Assembly: GCA_003254925.1 (NCBI GenBank)
Contig: QANZ01029231.1
Coordinates: 67,748 to 131,747, forward strand
Direction: 5' to 3'
From: Chamaecrista fasciculata
Lineage: Eukaryota; Streptophyta; Magnoliopsida; Fabales; Fabaceae
Length of the DNA: 64,000 nt
Each line of letters opens with the position of its first letter. The stretch's first letter is position 1. The translations under genes and the position numbers were made by a program. The notes under the pieces are model-generated. The model ran no database searches and was not told the origin of the DNA. It saw only the letters and a program-made list of their open reading frames with translations. Below are positions 1-11,149 of the stretch, piece by piece.

Positions 1-66
1 ATCAATTTTTGTTTTGTTAAGTACCAGAATTTTGACAACTGTTTTCACTTGTTTTATTCTTTACAG

Positions 67-1653
67 ATTGAACTCGTGCATGCTCAATTTAAAAGAGCAA
101 AAGCTAAAGTGGAATTAGCTGACTTACAACTTGATATGGATTTAGAAGTAGTGCAAATAGAAAAAGACCCTGACCCTGAAATACTCAATAGACTTTCTGA
201 AAAGCTGCATCTGAAGACTATAAATGACCTCAAGAAAGAGTCAACTGAAATACATGAATTAGTGATCTCAAGTGGTGGAGAACCAGGGGACTCTCTTGAG
301 ATGATGTCATCTCTTCTCAAGAAGCTGAAGGACTGTGTGCTCAATGAAAACACTGAAGCTGGCGGCCTTGAGGGTGAAAAAGTTTCAATTAAGCATAGAT
401 CTCCAGTAATCCCGGATGATTTTAGGTGTCCGATATCACTTGAACTAATGAAAGATCCTGTAATTGTCTCTACTGGACAGGTTTGACCCGTAGACTGTCT
501 TTTGCATGTGAGATTGGTCTATTGATATCAGTAATGGTATAATTCATAAATAGTTTTCTGTATTTTGCAGACATATGAAAGATCTTGCATTCAGAAATGG
601 CTCGATGCTGGGCATAAAACATGTCCCAAGACGCAGCAGACACTTTTGCACACTGCTTTAACCCCTAACTATGCTTTGAAGAGTCTGATTGCTTTATGGT
701 GTGAAAGCAATGGTGTTGAGCTACCAAAGAAGCAAGGAAGCTGTCGAACAAAGAAATCTGGAAGCAGTCCTTCAGATTGTGATCGTGCTGCTATTAGTGC
801 TTTATTGGACAGACTAGACAATGGGAATATGGAACAGCAAAGGGCAGCTGCTGGTGAGCTCCGATTGCTGGCTAAGAGGAATGCAGATAATAGAGTATGT
901 ATTGCTGAAGCAGGAGCGATACCACTTCTGGTAGAACTGCTGTCCTCCTCAGATCCTCGAACCCAGGAGCATGCTGTTACAGCGCTCCTCAATCTGTCCA
1001 TCAATGAGAGTAACAAAGGAACCATCGTTAACGCAGGAGCTATACCGGATATTGTAGATGTGTTGAAAAATGGTAGTATGGAGGCTAGAGAAAATGCAGC
1101 TGCAACTCTCTTTAGTTTATCTGTTCTTGATGAGAACAAGGTTGCTATAGGAGCAGCTGGGGCTATACCAGCTTTGATTAGCTTACTTTGTGAAGGTACT
1201 CCCAGAGGTAAAAAGGATGCTGCTACTGCTATTTTTAATCTTTCTATCTATCAGGGAAACAAAGCAAGAGCTGTAAAGGCAGGTATAGTGGGCCCGTTAA
1301 TGGCATTTCTTAGCGATGCTGGAGGTGGAATGGTAGATGAAGCTCTGGCTATACTTGCAATTCTTGCAAGCCATAGTGAGGGAAAGACAGCAATTGGTCA
1401 GGCTGAACCAATTCCTATTCTAGTTGAGGTTATACGAACTGGTTCCCCGCGCAATAGGGAGAATGCTGCTGCTGTGTTGTGGTCCCTTTGCACAGGAGAC
1501 CTTGAGCAGTTGAAACTAGCAAAGGACTTTGGTGCTGAAGCAGCACTGCATGAATTATCAGAAAATGGCACTGATAGGGCCAAAAGAAAAGCTGCAAGTA
1601 TATTGGAATTGTTGCAGCGATTGGAAGGAGATGACGATTTGCCAAACTCCTAA
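67..1653 (+). CDS. PUB14: U-box/ARM-repeat E3 ubiquitin ligase, PUB14-like (5' end outside window)
   Basis: This is the 3' portion of a plant U-box E3 ubiquitin ligase, which passes ubiquitin from an E2 enzyme to target proteins. Exons are 67-480 and 571-1653. The 90-bp intron (481-570) has a TTTTGCAG acceptor and interrupts the U-box. The visible 498 codons hold the end of the N-terminal helical (UND) region, then the U-box, starting at about fragment residue 117 with [15 protein letters not shown] and continuing after the intron with [12 protein letters not shown]. The rest is a run of about six ARM repeats, with motifs such as [11 protein letters not shown] and [10 protein letters not shown], ending at TAA 1651-1653. 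The wording closely follows Arabidopsis PUB14, about 632 aa by recollection, so roughly 130 N-terminal residues lie upstream of the window. An acceptor (TTACAG, 61-66) precedes the first exon. No frame damage is seen. PUB13 is the close alternative. The family acts in immunity and cell-death control, but the substrate cannot be read here. Confidence 0.93.
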
Positions 1654-2472
1654 TATCCACTATTTCATTATTTTAGTCTTTTCCTTTTCTAAGGTATTAC
1701 ATCGCCCAAAAACTTATTCCCCTCTCAGTTAATCTTAAATGCAGATTTCCCTGGATTAGTTAAGTGCAGTTAGCGTTTAATTCCGGAGTGTTATCCAAAG
1801 GAATAATTATTGTAGTTTCTAGATAGGTATTCAACAATTATTCATGTGAGTAGTATGTGGAAATAGTTTACTCTTTTCTTCATCTGTTGCTCTCCTTTCC
1901 TTAGTGATTTGCTTAACACACAAGGCGGCAAACTGTGTAGGAACCTTGTTATCGGTTTGGTTGCCATTGTCTGTAAAGCGAAATGTTGTAAATTGGCTAT
2001 TGACGATGTTTTCTGAGGACTAGATATCCTATTATTTAATATAAAGTATCTGCCATAGACTTTGTTGCAAAATTGGCTTGAATTCTTTGAACTTAAGACT
2101 ATTTCATTTCAGTAAACTAAAGTAATCGTTATTTCCTTCCCCACCCCACTTTCTGGGGCTCTTCAATTTATGTAATGCCATCCATCCTACTTCTGAGTTT
2201 GTAGAACGCACTGCATTTAGTTTGTAGAAATATTTATAATTACCTCTTTTTTCCCTCACTTTCTTTCCTTCGAGACAACCATTGTTTTTCCTTTTGAAAA
2301 AAAATTTGCTCAACTTCATTTAGGATTAACTTTTATTTCTTATACTTTTAAGGATATAGACTAATGTCTCGTGACTTGGGTCATTTGCATGATGGGATTT
2401 TAACCTTTAAAAGTATTCGGTCAAGTGGTATGTGATTTGTTCTGTTATCACATTGAGGGACTGTGTTAATTT
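1654..2472. other. 3' UTR and downstream flank of the U-box gene
   Basis: No coding potential is seen on either strand. The T-rich, low-GC sequence directly follows the U-box stop codon, so its first part is presumably 3' UTR. No transposon ends were recognised before the hAT element at 2473. Confidence 0.5.
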
Positions 2473-3414
2473 TAGGAGTGGCAAACTCCAACCAAAACCC
2501 ATCAACTCAATCAACCCGACCACAAAATTAATCAACTCAACCTAACTCATTTAAATAATGGGTCAAAAATGCGTTGGGTCAAAAATTGACCACTAATATT
2601 TGGGTTGGGTTGAGTAAAAAATTAACCACTAATATTTGGGTTGGGTTAGGTCAAACTCATAGTTTACCCAACCTAACCCAAATTTGTGTCAAAACTACGT
2701 AGTTTTATAGAGAGGGTGAATATGAATTCCACAAATTTTTACAAAAATTACAAAATTTTCCCAAATAATTTCAAAATTTACAAAGAGTCCATGAAGCATA
2801 ATATTTGAGGACTAAAATGAAAGTTATAAAAACAATTTGGGTCAAAATATAATTTTGAAAAATATTAGAAAAGGGTAAAACTACATATTAGTCCTAATTC
2901 TGAAAAATGAATGCATTTTAGTCCTACAAACCTGTGCGTTTAGATGTGGGAAGATGAACTTCACAAACTATTGCAAAAATTACATAATGCCCCTAAATAA
3001 TTTCAAAATTTACAAAAATGTCCTTGGATCATGATATATGAGGACTAAAATGAAAATTATAAAATAAATTTGGGTCAAAAACGTAATTTCATATAAATAT
3101 AGGAAAAAAGGGAAATTACAAATCAATCCTAAATATGAAAAATGAATTCAATTTAGTCCTAAACCTGAATAATTTGAAAATTATTTTCATTAATTAATTT
3201 ACAAATTAAATAATATAATATTTTAAGATGAATTCATGAGTTGGATTGGGTCGACCCTTAATTGTTTGGGTCATAACCCACCTATGACCTATTTAACAAA
3301 TATAAATGGGTCATAAATATGTCAATGATCCATCTATGACTCAACCATTTAAGATCTAACCCAAAACCAACTCAACACAACCACAACCACAACCACAATC
3401 ATTTGCCACTTCTA
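2473..3414. mobile_element. Non-autonomous hAT element with exact 8-bp TSD
   Basis: The termini are inverted repeats: TAGGAGTGGCAAA at the left and its near complement TTTGCCACTTCTA at the right. An exact 8-bp duplication GTTAATTT lies at 2465-2472 and 3415-3422. TSD length and the TAGGGGTGGCAAA-like ends are typical of plant hAT transposons. The 942-bp interior has no transposase ORF. Its subterminal parts are strings of GGGT/AACCCA words, and its centre holds two diverged direct copies of a roughly 220-bp unit (about 2700-2925 and 2940-3165). It is a deletion derivative needing a transposase from elsewhere. Confidence 0.88.
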
Positions 3415-3883
3415 GTTAATTTCATTGAGTCACTTGCCTCGCATGTGACATTGCCATTGTTTTCAATTTTTTTTCTAAATTTAAGAGTATGTAATCTCTC
3501 TTGTTATGCATTCAAATTGCACATACGATATAGCCTTGGAAAGATTAGGACAAGTTTTCTAACCACATGTGATATTTTGAAAGTCATAACACATGCACGA
3601 CTTAAAAGGCATAACAAGAAATATGTGGTTAGAAATTTTAAGACAATATATTATAAAATAAATTGACACTTCTAATTTTGTGCTAGTCATGTATGTTCAG
3701 AAAACTTGTTCCAAAATTTTAGAATATACATGCTCTCAAATATGGTGAGTTAGTCCCCACTCACTAAAATAATGGTTGAAGATCTTACTTTTCAAGGCAA
3801 TACTTTTCTCTCTAAAGTGTCATTTGTAATATTTAAATTTGGCCCCAATAGCGTATTCACACAAAAATGATATTTAAAAAAAA
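3415..3883. other. Intergenic, nothing recognised
   Basis: AT-rich unique-looking sequence between the hAT element and the next foldback element. The longest open frame (3403-3666) has no recognisable motif and starts inside the transposon terminus. Confidence 0.4.
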
Positions 3884-4232
3884 GGGTAAATTTCACTTTG
3901 GTACCCTGTTCTTTCAAAAGTGACACTTTGGTACCCTGTTCTTTCAAAAATGTCATTTTGGTACCCTGTTCTTTCAAAAGTGACATTTTGGTACCTTGTT
4001 CTTTGGACCAAGTGACACTTTGGTACCCTAAAAAAGTAACAAATAGTGAAAGAACAGGGTACCAAACTGTCACTTGGTCCAAAGAACAGGGTACCAAAAT
4101 GTCACTTTTGAAAGAATAGGGTACCAAAATGACATTTTTGAATGAACAGGGTACCAAAGTGTCACTTTTGAAAGAACAGGGTACCAAAGTGGAATTGGTC
4201 CATAGAACAAGGTACCAAAGTGGAGTTTACCC
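3884..4232. mobile_element. Foldback MITE built from GGTACC-containing repeats (Mutator type)
   Basis: A 349-bp element begins GGGTAAATTTCACTTTGG and ends with the inverted counterpart CTTTGG..GTTTACCC orientation (AAAGTGGAGTTTACCC). Each arm is a short tandem series of a roughly 31-34-bp unit, TTTGGTACCCTGTTCTTTC with small changes, so the whole element can fold into one hairpin. The flanking 9-mers TAAAAAAAA and TAAAAAATG are similar but not identical, so the TSD is only suggestive. The termini match the larger Mutator-type element at 6635-8898. All open frames here are products of the repeat. Confidence 0.75.
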
Positions 4233-5056
4233 TAAAAAATGAGGAGACAGAAGCTCTAAAACGGGAAATGGCTTCAAAGGATGAAAAATTGTGCCAAGAA
4301 TGAGAAACTAAGCCACTATTTAAAGAGAAATTTCTTGTTGTGCACCTCAAGGTGCGCCATAGTGCACAGTGCACACCCATTTCCACAATTGCATCACAAT
4401 TTTGAATCCATTTACATGCAATTTTACAAAAATGTGTTGTTTAAGCTCTTAAAAACTTCGATTTTGCTCGTTCAAACTATGTTCTTCTCATATCTAATTG
4501 AGCTACATCCCAGTGTACATAGATTTATTTAAATCAGTCTTTTTTCAGTCTTGGATATTAGGAAACATTAAGCGATAAAATTTCTGGCTTCTCGCACTTT
4601 TCATGATATATTTGATGTTTCTGCTCCTTGTCTTCTTTGCAACTTCAATAGTTGATAACTAGTTACATAAGATGCAAGGAAAGACGAGATTAGGGGTAAT
4701 AAAAATAAAGTGCTGCTGATCGAAATCAGAATTAGAGCCTATTAGGGACATCAATACCGAGCCAATATCCTCTAGTATCGGTATGATACTACAGCTAGTG
4801 CTATTGGCTGTTTGTTTTATCAAAAAAAAAGTTCCATTCTAGATAAATTTCTATTTCATTACCATTCCATTATAATAACTACCATATTGTTAACATGTCT
4901 CTACTCAAATACTTATAATTATTTTTATTCTAATACAAATATAAAAAAAATTATTATGTAAAATAATAAATTTTACTACCCTAATTTATAACATTTATAA
5001 CTTTCTCTCTCATTCCATCATTTTTTACTCTCTCTCTCTCACACACAACAGCCCTC
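4233..5056. other. Intergenic, no gene seen
   Basis: AT-rich sequence with a CT-rich stretch near 5018-5040. No coding motifs, LTR ends or paired inverted repeats were recognised. Confidence 0.4.
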
Positions 5057-5275
5057 ATATATATATATATATATATATATATACTAGGGGCTTTGCGTGC
5101 CCTAACGGGCACGCAAATATGTATGTAAAATAAATAAGGGACTAAATTGTTAACTTAGTAAAGAAAGAGAGACCAAATAGTAAATTTTCTCTTATTTTTA
5201 ATTCATAGACTATAGTTTTAAACATGGACGACCAGAAAGGGGTGGAGCCATATAATATAAGATATATATATATAT
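5057..5275. repeat. Micron-like insertion between (TA)n microsatellites, with perfect hairpin
   Basis: A (TA)n run (5057-5083) is followed by a segment starting CTAGGGGCTTTGCGTGCCC and closed by a second (TA)n run (5262-5275). Next to the left microsatellite is a perfect 11-bp stem with a TAAC loop (5092-5102 with 5107-5117). Elements flanked by TA microsatellites are known in grasses as Micron MITEs. Calling this one Micron-like is inference from layout. A related start (CTAGTGTGCTTTGCATGCCC) flanks the MITE at 28074-28406. Confidence 0.4.
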
Positions 5276-5294
5276 GTAATTATATAAATATTAT

Positions 5295-5607
5295 TGTTAG
5301 GATTCAGAGTATCTTGGTTCGGTCAGTGTGACCTACATCCACCCAAGAACAAGGAACTTCACTATAAAGAATATGGGAATACAATAACCTGATGAATGAA
5401 TCACCTCTCAAGTCTTCTCTTCACAATTAGCTACTACTCTATTTATAAGCATCCCAAACCCTAGATTCATAAGGATTACTTAACCTAAACCCAATAGGCC
5501 CAAATACCTAATTCCTTAGCCACTAAAAATTATATCTCAAAATATATGGTAACTAATTGAGATACAAGTCACATAAAAGATTACACAAGATATCCCAAAT
5601 CTTAACA
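5295..5607 (-). mobile_element. Short solo LTR, Ty1/copia-like, minus orientation
   Basis: The segment runs from TGTTAGGATTCAG to AATCTTAACA, giving TG..CA ends. Read on the minus strand it begins TGTTAAGATTTGGGATATC and holds a TATA-like CTTATAAATAGAG followed by a short transcribed-looking stretch, as in short copia LTRs. No primer-binding site, coding region or convincing 5-bp target duplication flanks it, so it may be a degraded solo LTR. Confidence 0.5.
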
Positions 5608-6299
5608 AATAAAATTATAATCTTTACAATTATAATATATAAAATATAATATTATATATTTATATATATGTTATAATATAATATAATATAATATAATATA
5701 TTATATTAGATGATGATGCTACAAAATAGCAAGGGTTGCTCTAATGACCGGTGGACCTGTAGAAAAGGCATGGTGGGGGTTGATCCCTCTTTAGCACTCT
5801 CATGCCTAAGTCAGTAAAAGGTCTAGAAGAGAAAATGTAATCTGAGAAAGTTTGAGAGTAGAATAATGTGTGTACCTTAGATGATAGCGAGTGGACATAT
5901 GTACCTCGTGCTTGAGTGTGGGAGAAGCCAAGCAATTATAACCAACTTTAACCGGATAAGAAGCCTCATGGGGATCCCTTATCATTAGATATTATATATT
6001 TTATAATATATATGTATATATATTATTTTATATTTTACATATATATTATATTATATTATATTATATTATATTATATTATATTATATTATATTATATTATA
6101 TTATATGTATATAATTTATATTAATTTAATCAAAGAAAAATTATTTGGTCGATGAAATTATACTAACTCAACAAGTGAGTACTTGAGTCATTAAAATAAT
6201 CGATTTTTGATATATTGGTAATCATTCCTCTATTTTTTTATTATATTGGTAATACTTTTTATAGTGTCAAAATTTTAAAAAAAATCTTGAAAATATATA
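5608..6299. repeat. AT-rich interval with two ATAAT/TTATA microsatellites
   Basis: An (ATAAT)n tract at about 5672-5700 and a roughly 60-bp (TTATA)n tract at 6047-6106 flank a 280-bp segment of normal composition (about 5705-5990) with no recognised identity. The stretch 6172-6298 is repeated almost unchanged at 10467-10590. Confidence 0.55.
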
Positions 6300-6634
6300 A
6301 TCCTCTCCATAAAAAGAATTTCTTGATTCCTTCCTCTTAAATGAAATCTCTTAGAGTTTGCTAGGTTAGGGTTGTGAGAGTGAGGGTCACGATGTAATTT
6401 CTTTCAAACTGTCCTAGATGCTTGATGAATGAATTGTTGATTGCAAATTTGCCCTTGTTTGTCATGATTTCGTGCTGCATGTTGGGTTTGTTTAAACTTT
6501 AAAGTTTGGAATAGGAATTAGAAAAACTAAAAGAGTGATTGGCATTTGATGATTCTTGGATGTTATTAGGGTAAATAAGTTCTATGTTTAGCTTGAATTG
6601 TTGTTGGCATTTGGATAGGAAATCTTATTTTAAA

Positions 6635-8898
6635 GGGTAAATTGCAATTTGGTACCCTGTGGTTAGGGGCGGTTCCCCTTTGGTACCCTGAAAGAAAAAT
6701 TTTTGCATTGTGGTACCCCGTGGTTTGCTCCGTTAGCGATTTGGTCCCCTGATGTTTTTTTCTGTTAGGATTTAACGGCAAATGTACGTTAAAATGTCAA
6801 AAATCTCCCAAAAAGTCTTTCTCTTATGCGTTTAAGTCCTTTCCCTTTACTAAAAGGGATCAAAACATAAAGAATTAATTATAAAAGGGTCTTTAGCATT
6901 CTAATATTATAGATTTTTCTCCTTTTCATAAGATTTCTTTTGAATAGGTCCTGATTTAATTACACTTTAATCCCAAAAGTTTATGATCTTTATCAAAATA
7001 GTCCTTAGAACCTCAAAAGATAAATGAGCATCTATGATTTATCAAAAAATCCCTATATTCAACTACAATTTCCATTCAAGTACACTACAAACAAATCAAA
7101 ACCCCCAAATTTTTCTAAAATCAAGCCCCACAAATCAAAAACCCTCTCAACAACAAAATCAACATCATCAACAACCAATTTCTTCATACCCTAAGGAATC
7201 AAAATTCAAAACTAACGAATTCAATTTCTTCCTCAATTTTCCAAAATTTAGCATAAATTAAACATCACCATAAATTAAAAAAAAATTACACATCACTATA
7301 AATTAAAAAAAAAATACACATCACCATAAATTAAAAAAAAATACACATAACAATTTTTTACACATCATTATAATTTTTCTCTCCCCCTAAACCTTCATCC
7401 AAAAATTACAAATAAGTCCTAAAAATTATAAATAAAAGAAAACGCATTGTTCATCATCTTCATCTTCCTCCTAAAAAATGTTCATCATCTTCATTCCTCC
7501 TCCTACTCCTCTTTCAGTCTGATCATTCCTTCAATTTCATCATTCCTTCAATCTCATTATTCCATTATTAGTACCTAGCTAGTCAATTTTCATCCATTTC
7601 TTCTGTTAAAATAATGAACCACCATCGTTGACGGAACTCCGTGAACCACCACCGTTCCCGAAAATGCAGAACCTCCAAACGCACCACCGTCGACCATCAA
7701 CGCAGAACTTCGTACACACTTGTTTAGGAACGTCGGGAATCGCCGAACTACTGTGTGTTCACTGCCACCGTTCGTCGAACACGGAACAAACAAAATGCAG
7801 AAAATTCGAACCCGAGCAAGATGACGCACACCCACGGCGGAAAATCACCATCATTGACGATCTCTGCTCAACCGGAAACCACGAAACCAGATCTGATATA
7901 TTTAGGAATGATTTTCGATTCAGTAAAAATTTGTGAATGGGGTTACGGTTGGGAATTTGGGAAATTTGTGGTTGAAGGAGGAGAGGAAAATTTGGGAAAA
8001 AGATTCAGTAAAAATCAATTTTTCATTATTTTTAACAGAAGGGATGAAAAAATTGACTTAGCTAAGTATTAATAATGGAATAATGAGATTGAAGAAATGA
8101 TGAGAGTGAAGGAATGATGAGACCGAAAGAGGAGTAGAAGGAGGAATGGAGATGATGAACATTTTTTTATGAACAGTGCGTTTTTTTTTCATAATTTTTA
8201 GGATTTATTTTTAATTTTTGGATGAAGGTTTAGGGGGAGAGAAAAATTATAATGATGTGTAAAAAATTGCTGTGTAATTTTTTTTTAATTTATGGTGATG
8301 TGTAATTTTTTTAGAGTTTAGGGTTTAGGAGTTTAGAGTTTTAGAGTTTAGGGTTTTTAATATTTTTAAGGACTAAATTGTAGTGTTTGAAAGAGTTTTG
8401 GGACACTTTACAATTTTATTTTGAGGATTTGAGACTAATTTGTTTGTAGTGTACTTGAATGAAAATTGTAGTTGAATATAGGGATTTTTTGATAAATCAT
8501 AGATGTTCATTTGTCTTTTGAGGTTCTAAGGACTATTTTGATAAAGATCATAAACTTTTGGGATTAAAGTGTAATTAAATCAGGACCTATTCAAAAGAAA
8601 TCTTATGAAAAGGAGAAAAATCTATAATATTAGAATTCTAAAGACCCTTTTATAATTAATTCTTTATGTTTTGATCCCTTTTAGTAAAGGGAAAGGACTT
8701 AAACGTATAAGAGAAGACTTTTTGGGAGATTTTTAACATTTTAACATACATTTGCCGTTAAATCCTAACAGAAAAAAACCTCAGGGCACCAAATCGCTAA
8801 CGGAGCAAACCACGGGGTACCACAATGCACAAATTTTTCTTTCATGGTATCAAAGGGGAACCGCCCCTATCCACAGGGTACCAAATTGCAATTTACCC
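6635..8898. mobile_element. Large foldback Mutator-like element (MULE) with 9-bp TSD
   Basis: The element starts GGGTAAATTGCAATTTGG and ends with the inverted form ending GCAATTTACCC. An exact 9-bp duplication TATTTTAAA lies at 6626-6634 and 8899-8907, the Mutator hallmark. Inverted similarity runs inward from both ends almost continuously (about 6635-7616 against 8023-8898), leaving a loop of roughly 400 bp (7617-8022). The loop is GC-richer and open on the plus strand, but no known domain was recognised. No transposase is present, so it is non-autonomous. The loop may be captured host DNA (Pack-MULE). Confidence 0.85.
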
Positions 8899-9570
8899 TA
8901 TTTTAAATGAATATGAAATTATGCAATTATTGAGTTATGAATCTCTGTTGTAAATGATATTGATGTATTTGACGTATGTTGGTGGACAAGAATGTTATTA
9001 TTGTGAGGCATGAGTTAGAATACTTATGAAATATGATGATATGATAGTTGGATTTGTGGTTATAAGTGAAATTGTTATGTTGATGAAATATGACGGCTGG
9101 AATTATATTCTGCAACCTTATAAATTGATTATTTGTAATTGGAAACTTGGACTATGGGCATAACAACTTAGAATGGAATCAAGGAGTATGCTTGTATAGT
9201 AGAATTGTGATGAGAATAATGATGGAGTAATATAAAATTGGTGCTTTGAAGCTTGATGGTGTTCCTTTGAAGTTGTTACTGTGTTAACATGAGCTTGTTT
9301 TTAAGTGATGAACTAGTGACTCTTGAATGAGAAGTAGTTTTCTGTTATGAATTATACTTGTGAATTATTTTTGAAATTGGTAAATGTTTTGCTATGGGCA
9401 TAGTGTTGAACATAAATTATTGTTAGTGAAATTTGTTACTTATGAGAATAAGAGAATGATGTTAATTATGATATCAAGAGAATTGTGTTACTCTTGTTTA
9501 TATGTGGAATTGACATTGAGTGAATGAATTGAATTGTTAAATTGTGGATTGCACATATGAATGTGATTGA

Positions 9571-9646
9571 TACTATTTTGGGGGTATAAGGGGCCGGGTG
9601 GTGGCCAATATTATTTTGGGGATATAAGGGCCCGGGTGGTGGGCAG
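9571..9646 (+). repeat. Two tandem 38-bp GC-rich units
   Basis: Two adjacent units (9571-9608, 9609-9646) share the word GGGCCGGGTGGTGG with its GGGCCCGGGTGGTGGG variant. They differ at a few bases and stand out from AT-rich surroundings within the LTR-like interval. Confidence 0.7.
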
Positions 9647-10463
9647 ACAGACTTGTTATCGGGTATGAAGTTAGTCAGGGTGTTGAAGGACTTAAACATG
9701 GTTACTTGCTCTGTTGCTTGCCATATTTTGGTGATTTAGTTAATACTTGTTCATGAATGTAAATGCTAAATCTGATTATGGCTTGTGCTAGTATTGTGGA
9801 ATACTCATTGATGCCTAGTGCGCTTGTGAATGTACTTGATACTAAAGTGAATTGACTTTGTTTATGATACATATTTTATAAATGATTATTATTGAGTGTT
9901 ATTGTACTAAAATTCTGTAAGTTGGGTTTTTACTCGTTCTTGGGGTCTCGTATTTCTAGTATTGCATTGTGTTTATATTTTGAGTAGGTAAGTTGATGCT
10001 TTGTAAATTGTTGTCGAACTCTATGGATTTTGTTGAGATGATGGAATTATTTATTTGTCTTATGGATTGTGGTTAAGTGGGATCTCGTATCCTACTGAGA
10101 ATTCCCTCGAATTCTCACTCCTACTCTCCCCTCAGTTTTGTGTTGCAGGAAAGATGGGTACTAGGCAAAGGGTCTCGTGTGGTTTTGCTTGAAGGATTCT
10201 CATCTACTGTGGGAATTCCTATTCAGTGTAGGTTTATAGTAGTGCAGTTTAGGTTTTTTTTAGTTCTTACCATCTATTTTGGGCCCTGCGTGGCTGCTCT
10301 GAGACTGAGCCTCATATATATCTAGTTAGCTTTTAGTTTTCTAACTCGAGTTGTAGAATTGTAGAGCAAGATTTTAATTGCTCGCTTTTTCGTTGAAGGC
10401 CATGTAACTTGGATTCTTACTTATATTGTAAGTTTAGCCTTTAATTTAATTAGGGACGTTACA

Positions 10464-10828
10464 TTTGAGTCATCAAAATAATCGATTTTTGATATATTGG
10501 TAATCCTTTCTCTATTTTTTGGATTATATTGGTAATACTTTTTGTAGTGTCAAAATTTTAAAAAAAATCTTGAAAAAATATAATCGGAAATATACTATTC
10601 AATCCATGTTATTTACAATTAAGGTATATTTTGGGATTGAATTGAAAAAATATAAAATATACAATTAAATCCCAAAAAATATACAATTCAATCCATGTTA
10701 TTTATTTTTTGGTCCCTCCTTCAATACCTTATTCTCCAATAACACAGATATCAAGAGAATTTCAATGTCATTAAAACCACAACCAAACACCAAAATTTCA
10801 TTCCATTAACCTCTGTCCCATTCCATTA
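10464..10828. other. Intergenic; contains second copy of a 125-bp direct repeat
   Basis: Positions 10467-10590 repeat 6172-6298 with few changes, including the shared phrase AAAATAATCGATTTTTGATA. The rest is AT-rich and without genes. Confidence 0.5.
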
Positions 10829-11149
10829 ACTTTTGCTCTGATCTCAATTTGGTTCTATAACGTTTTTTGTTGCACTTTTGGTCTTATATCTTTAGATCAT
10901 GTAGCAGAATTTGTCCCATATAATTTAATCAGGTTGCAAAATTGGTCTCATATCTTTGAGTCAAGTACAAAATCGACCTCATCTTTGGGCCTGGTGGAAC
11001 TTTTTGCAAAATATATGAGACCAATTTTGTAATCTGACCAAAAAATATGGGATGAAAAGTGATACGAGACCAAATCTACAACTTGAGCAAAGATACGAGA
11101 CCAAAAGTACAACAAAAAAAGTTATGGGATCAAACTGCACTTTGACCTA
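10829..11149. mobile_element. Degenerate foldback MITE (Mutator-type family)
   Basis: The right half, read in reverse, gives GGTCAAAGTGCAGTTTGATC and then alternates a poly-T/GTTG word with TTTTGGTCTC words. The left half carries the inverted equivalents (TTGGTTCTATAACG, TTTTGGTCTTATATC). The layout matches the foldback MITE at 38192-38649, but the left terminus is eroded and no TSD was found, so the ends are approximate. Confidence 0.55.

Larger units (their letters stand above)
6300..10463 (+). mobile_element. LTR-retrotransposon-derived interval (gypsy-like LTR), interrupted by a Mutator element
   Basis: The right end resembles the end of a long LTR: a late segment with a TCCTACTGAGAATTCC phrase, also seen (TCCTACTGGGAATC) near the end of the large LTR at 30101-34733, and a terminus TAGGGACGTTACA at 10451-10463. 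No coding region is visible. The left end is not defined. A Mutator-type element (6635-8898) lies inside. The interval could be a solo LTR, but without a matching TG start or TSD this is tentative. Confidence 0.35.

Noticed and set aside
3792..4187. 131-codon and related frames with VPCSFKSD repeats
   Set aside because: They come from the foldback MITE units read through; both strands give similar frames because the element is an inverted repeat.
7628..8072. Two overlapping frames of about 100 codons in the MULE loop
   Set aside because: No known motif was recognised and the frames overlap each other. They are described as a possible capture and not called as genes.
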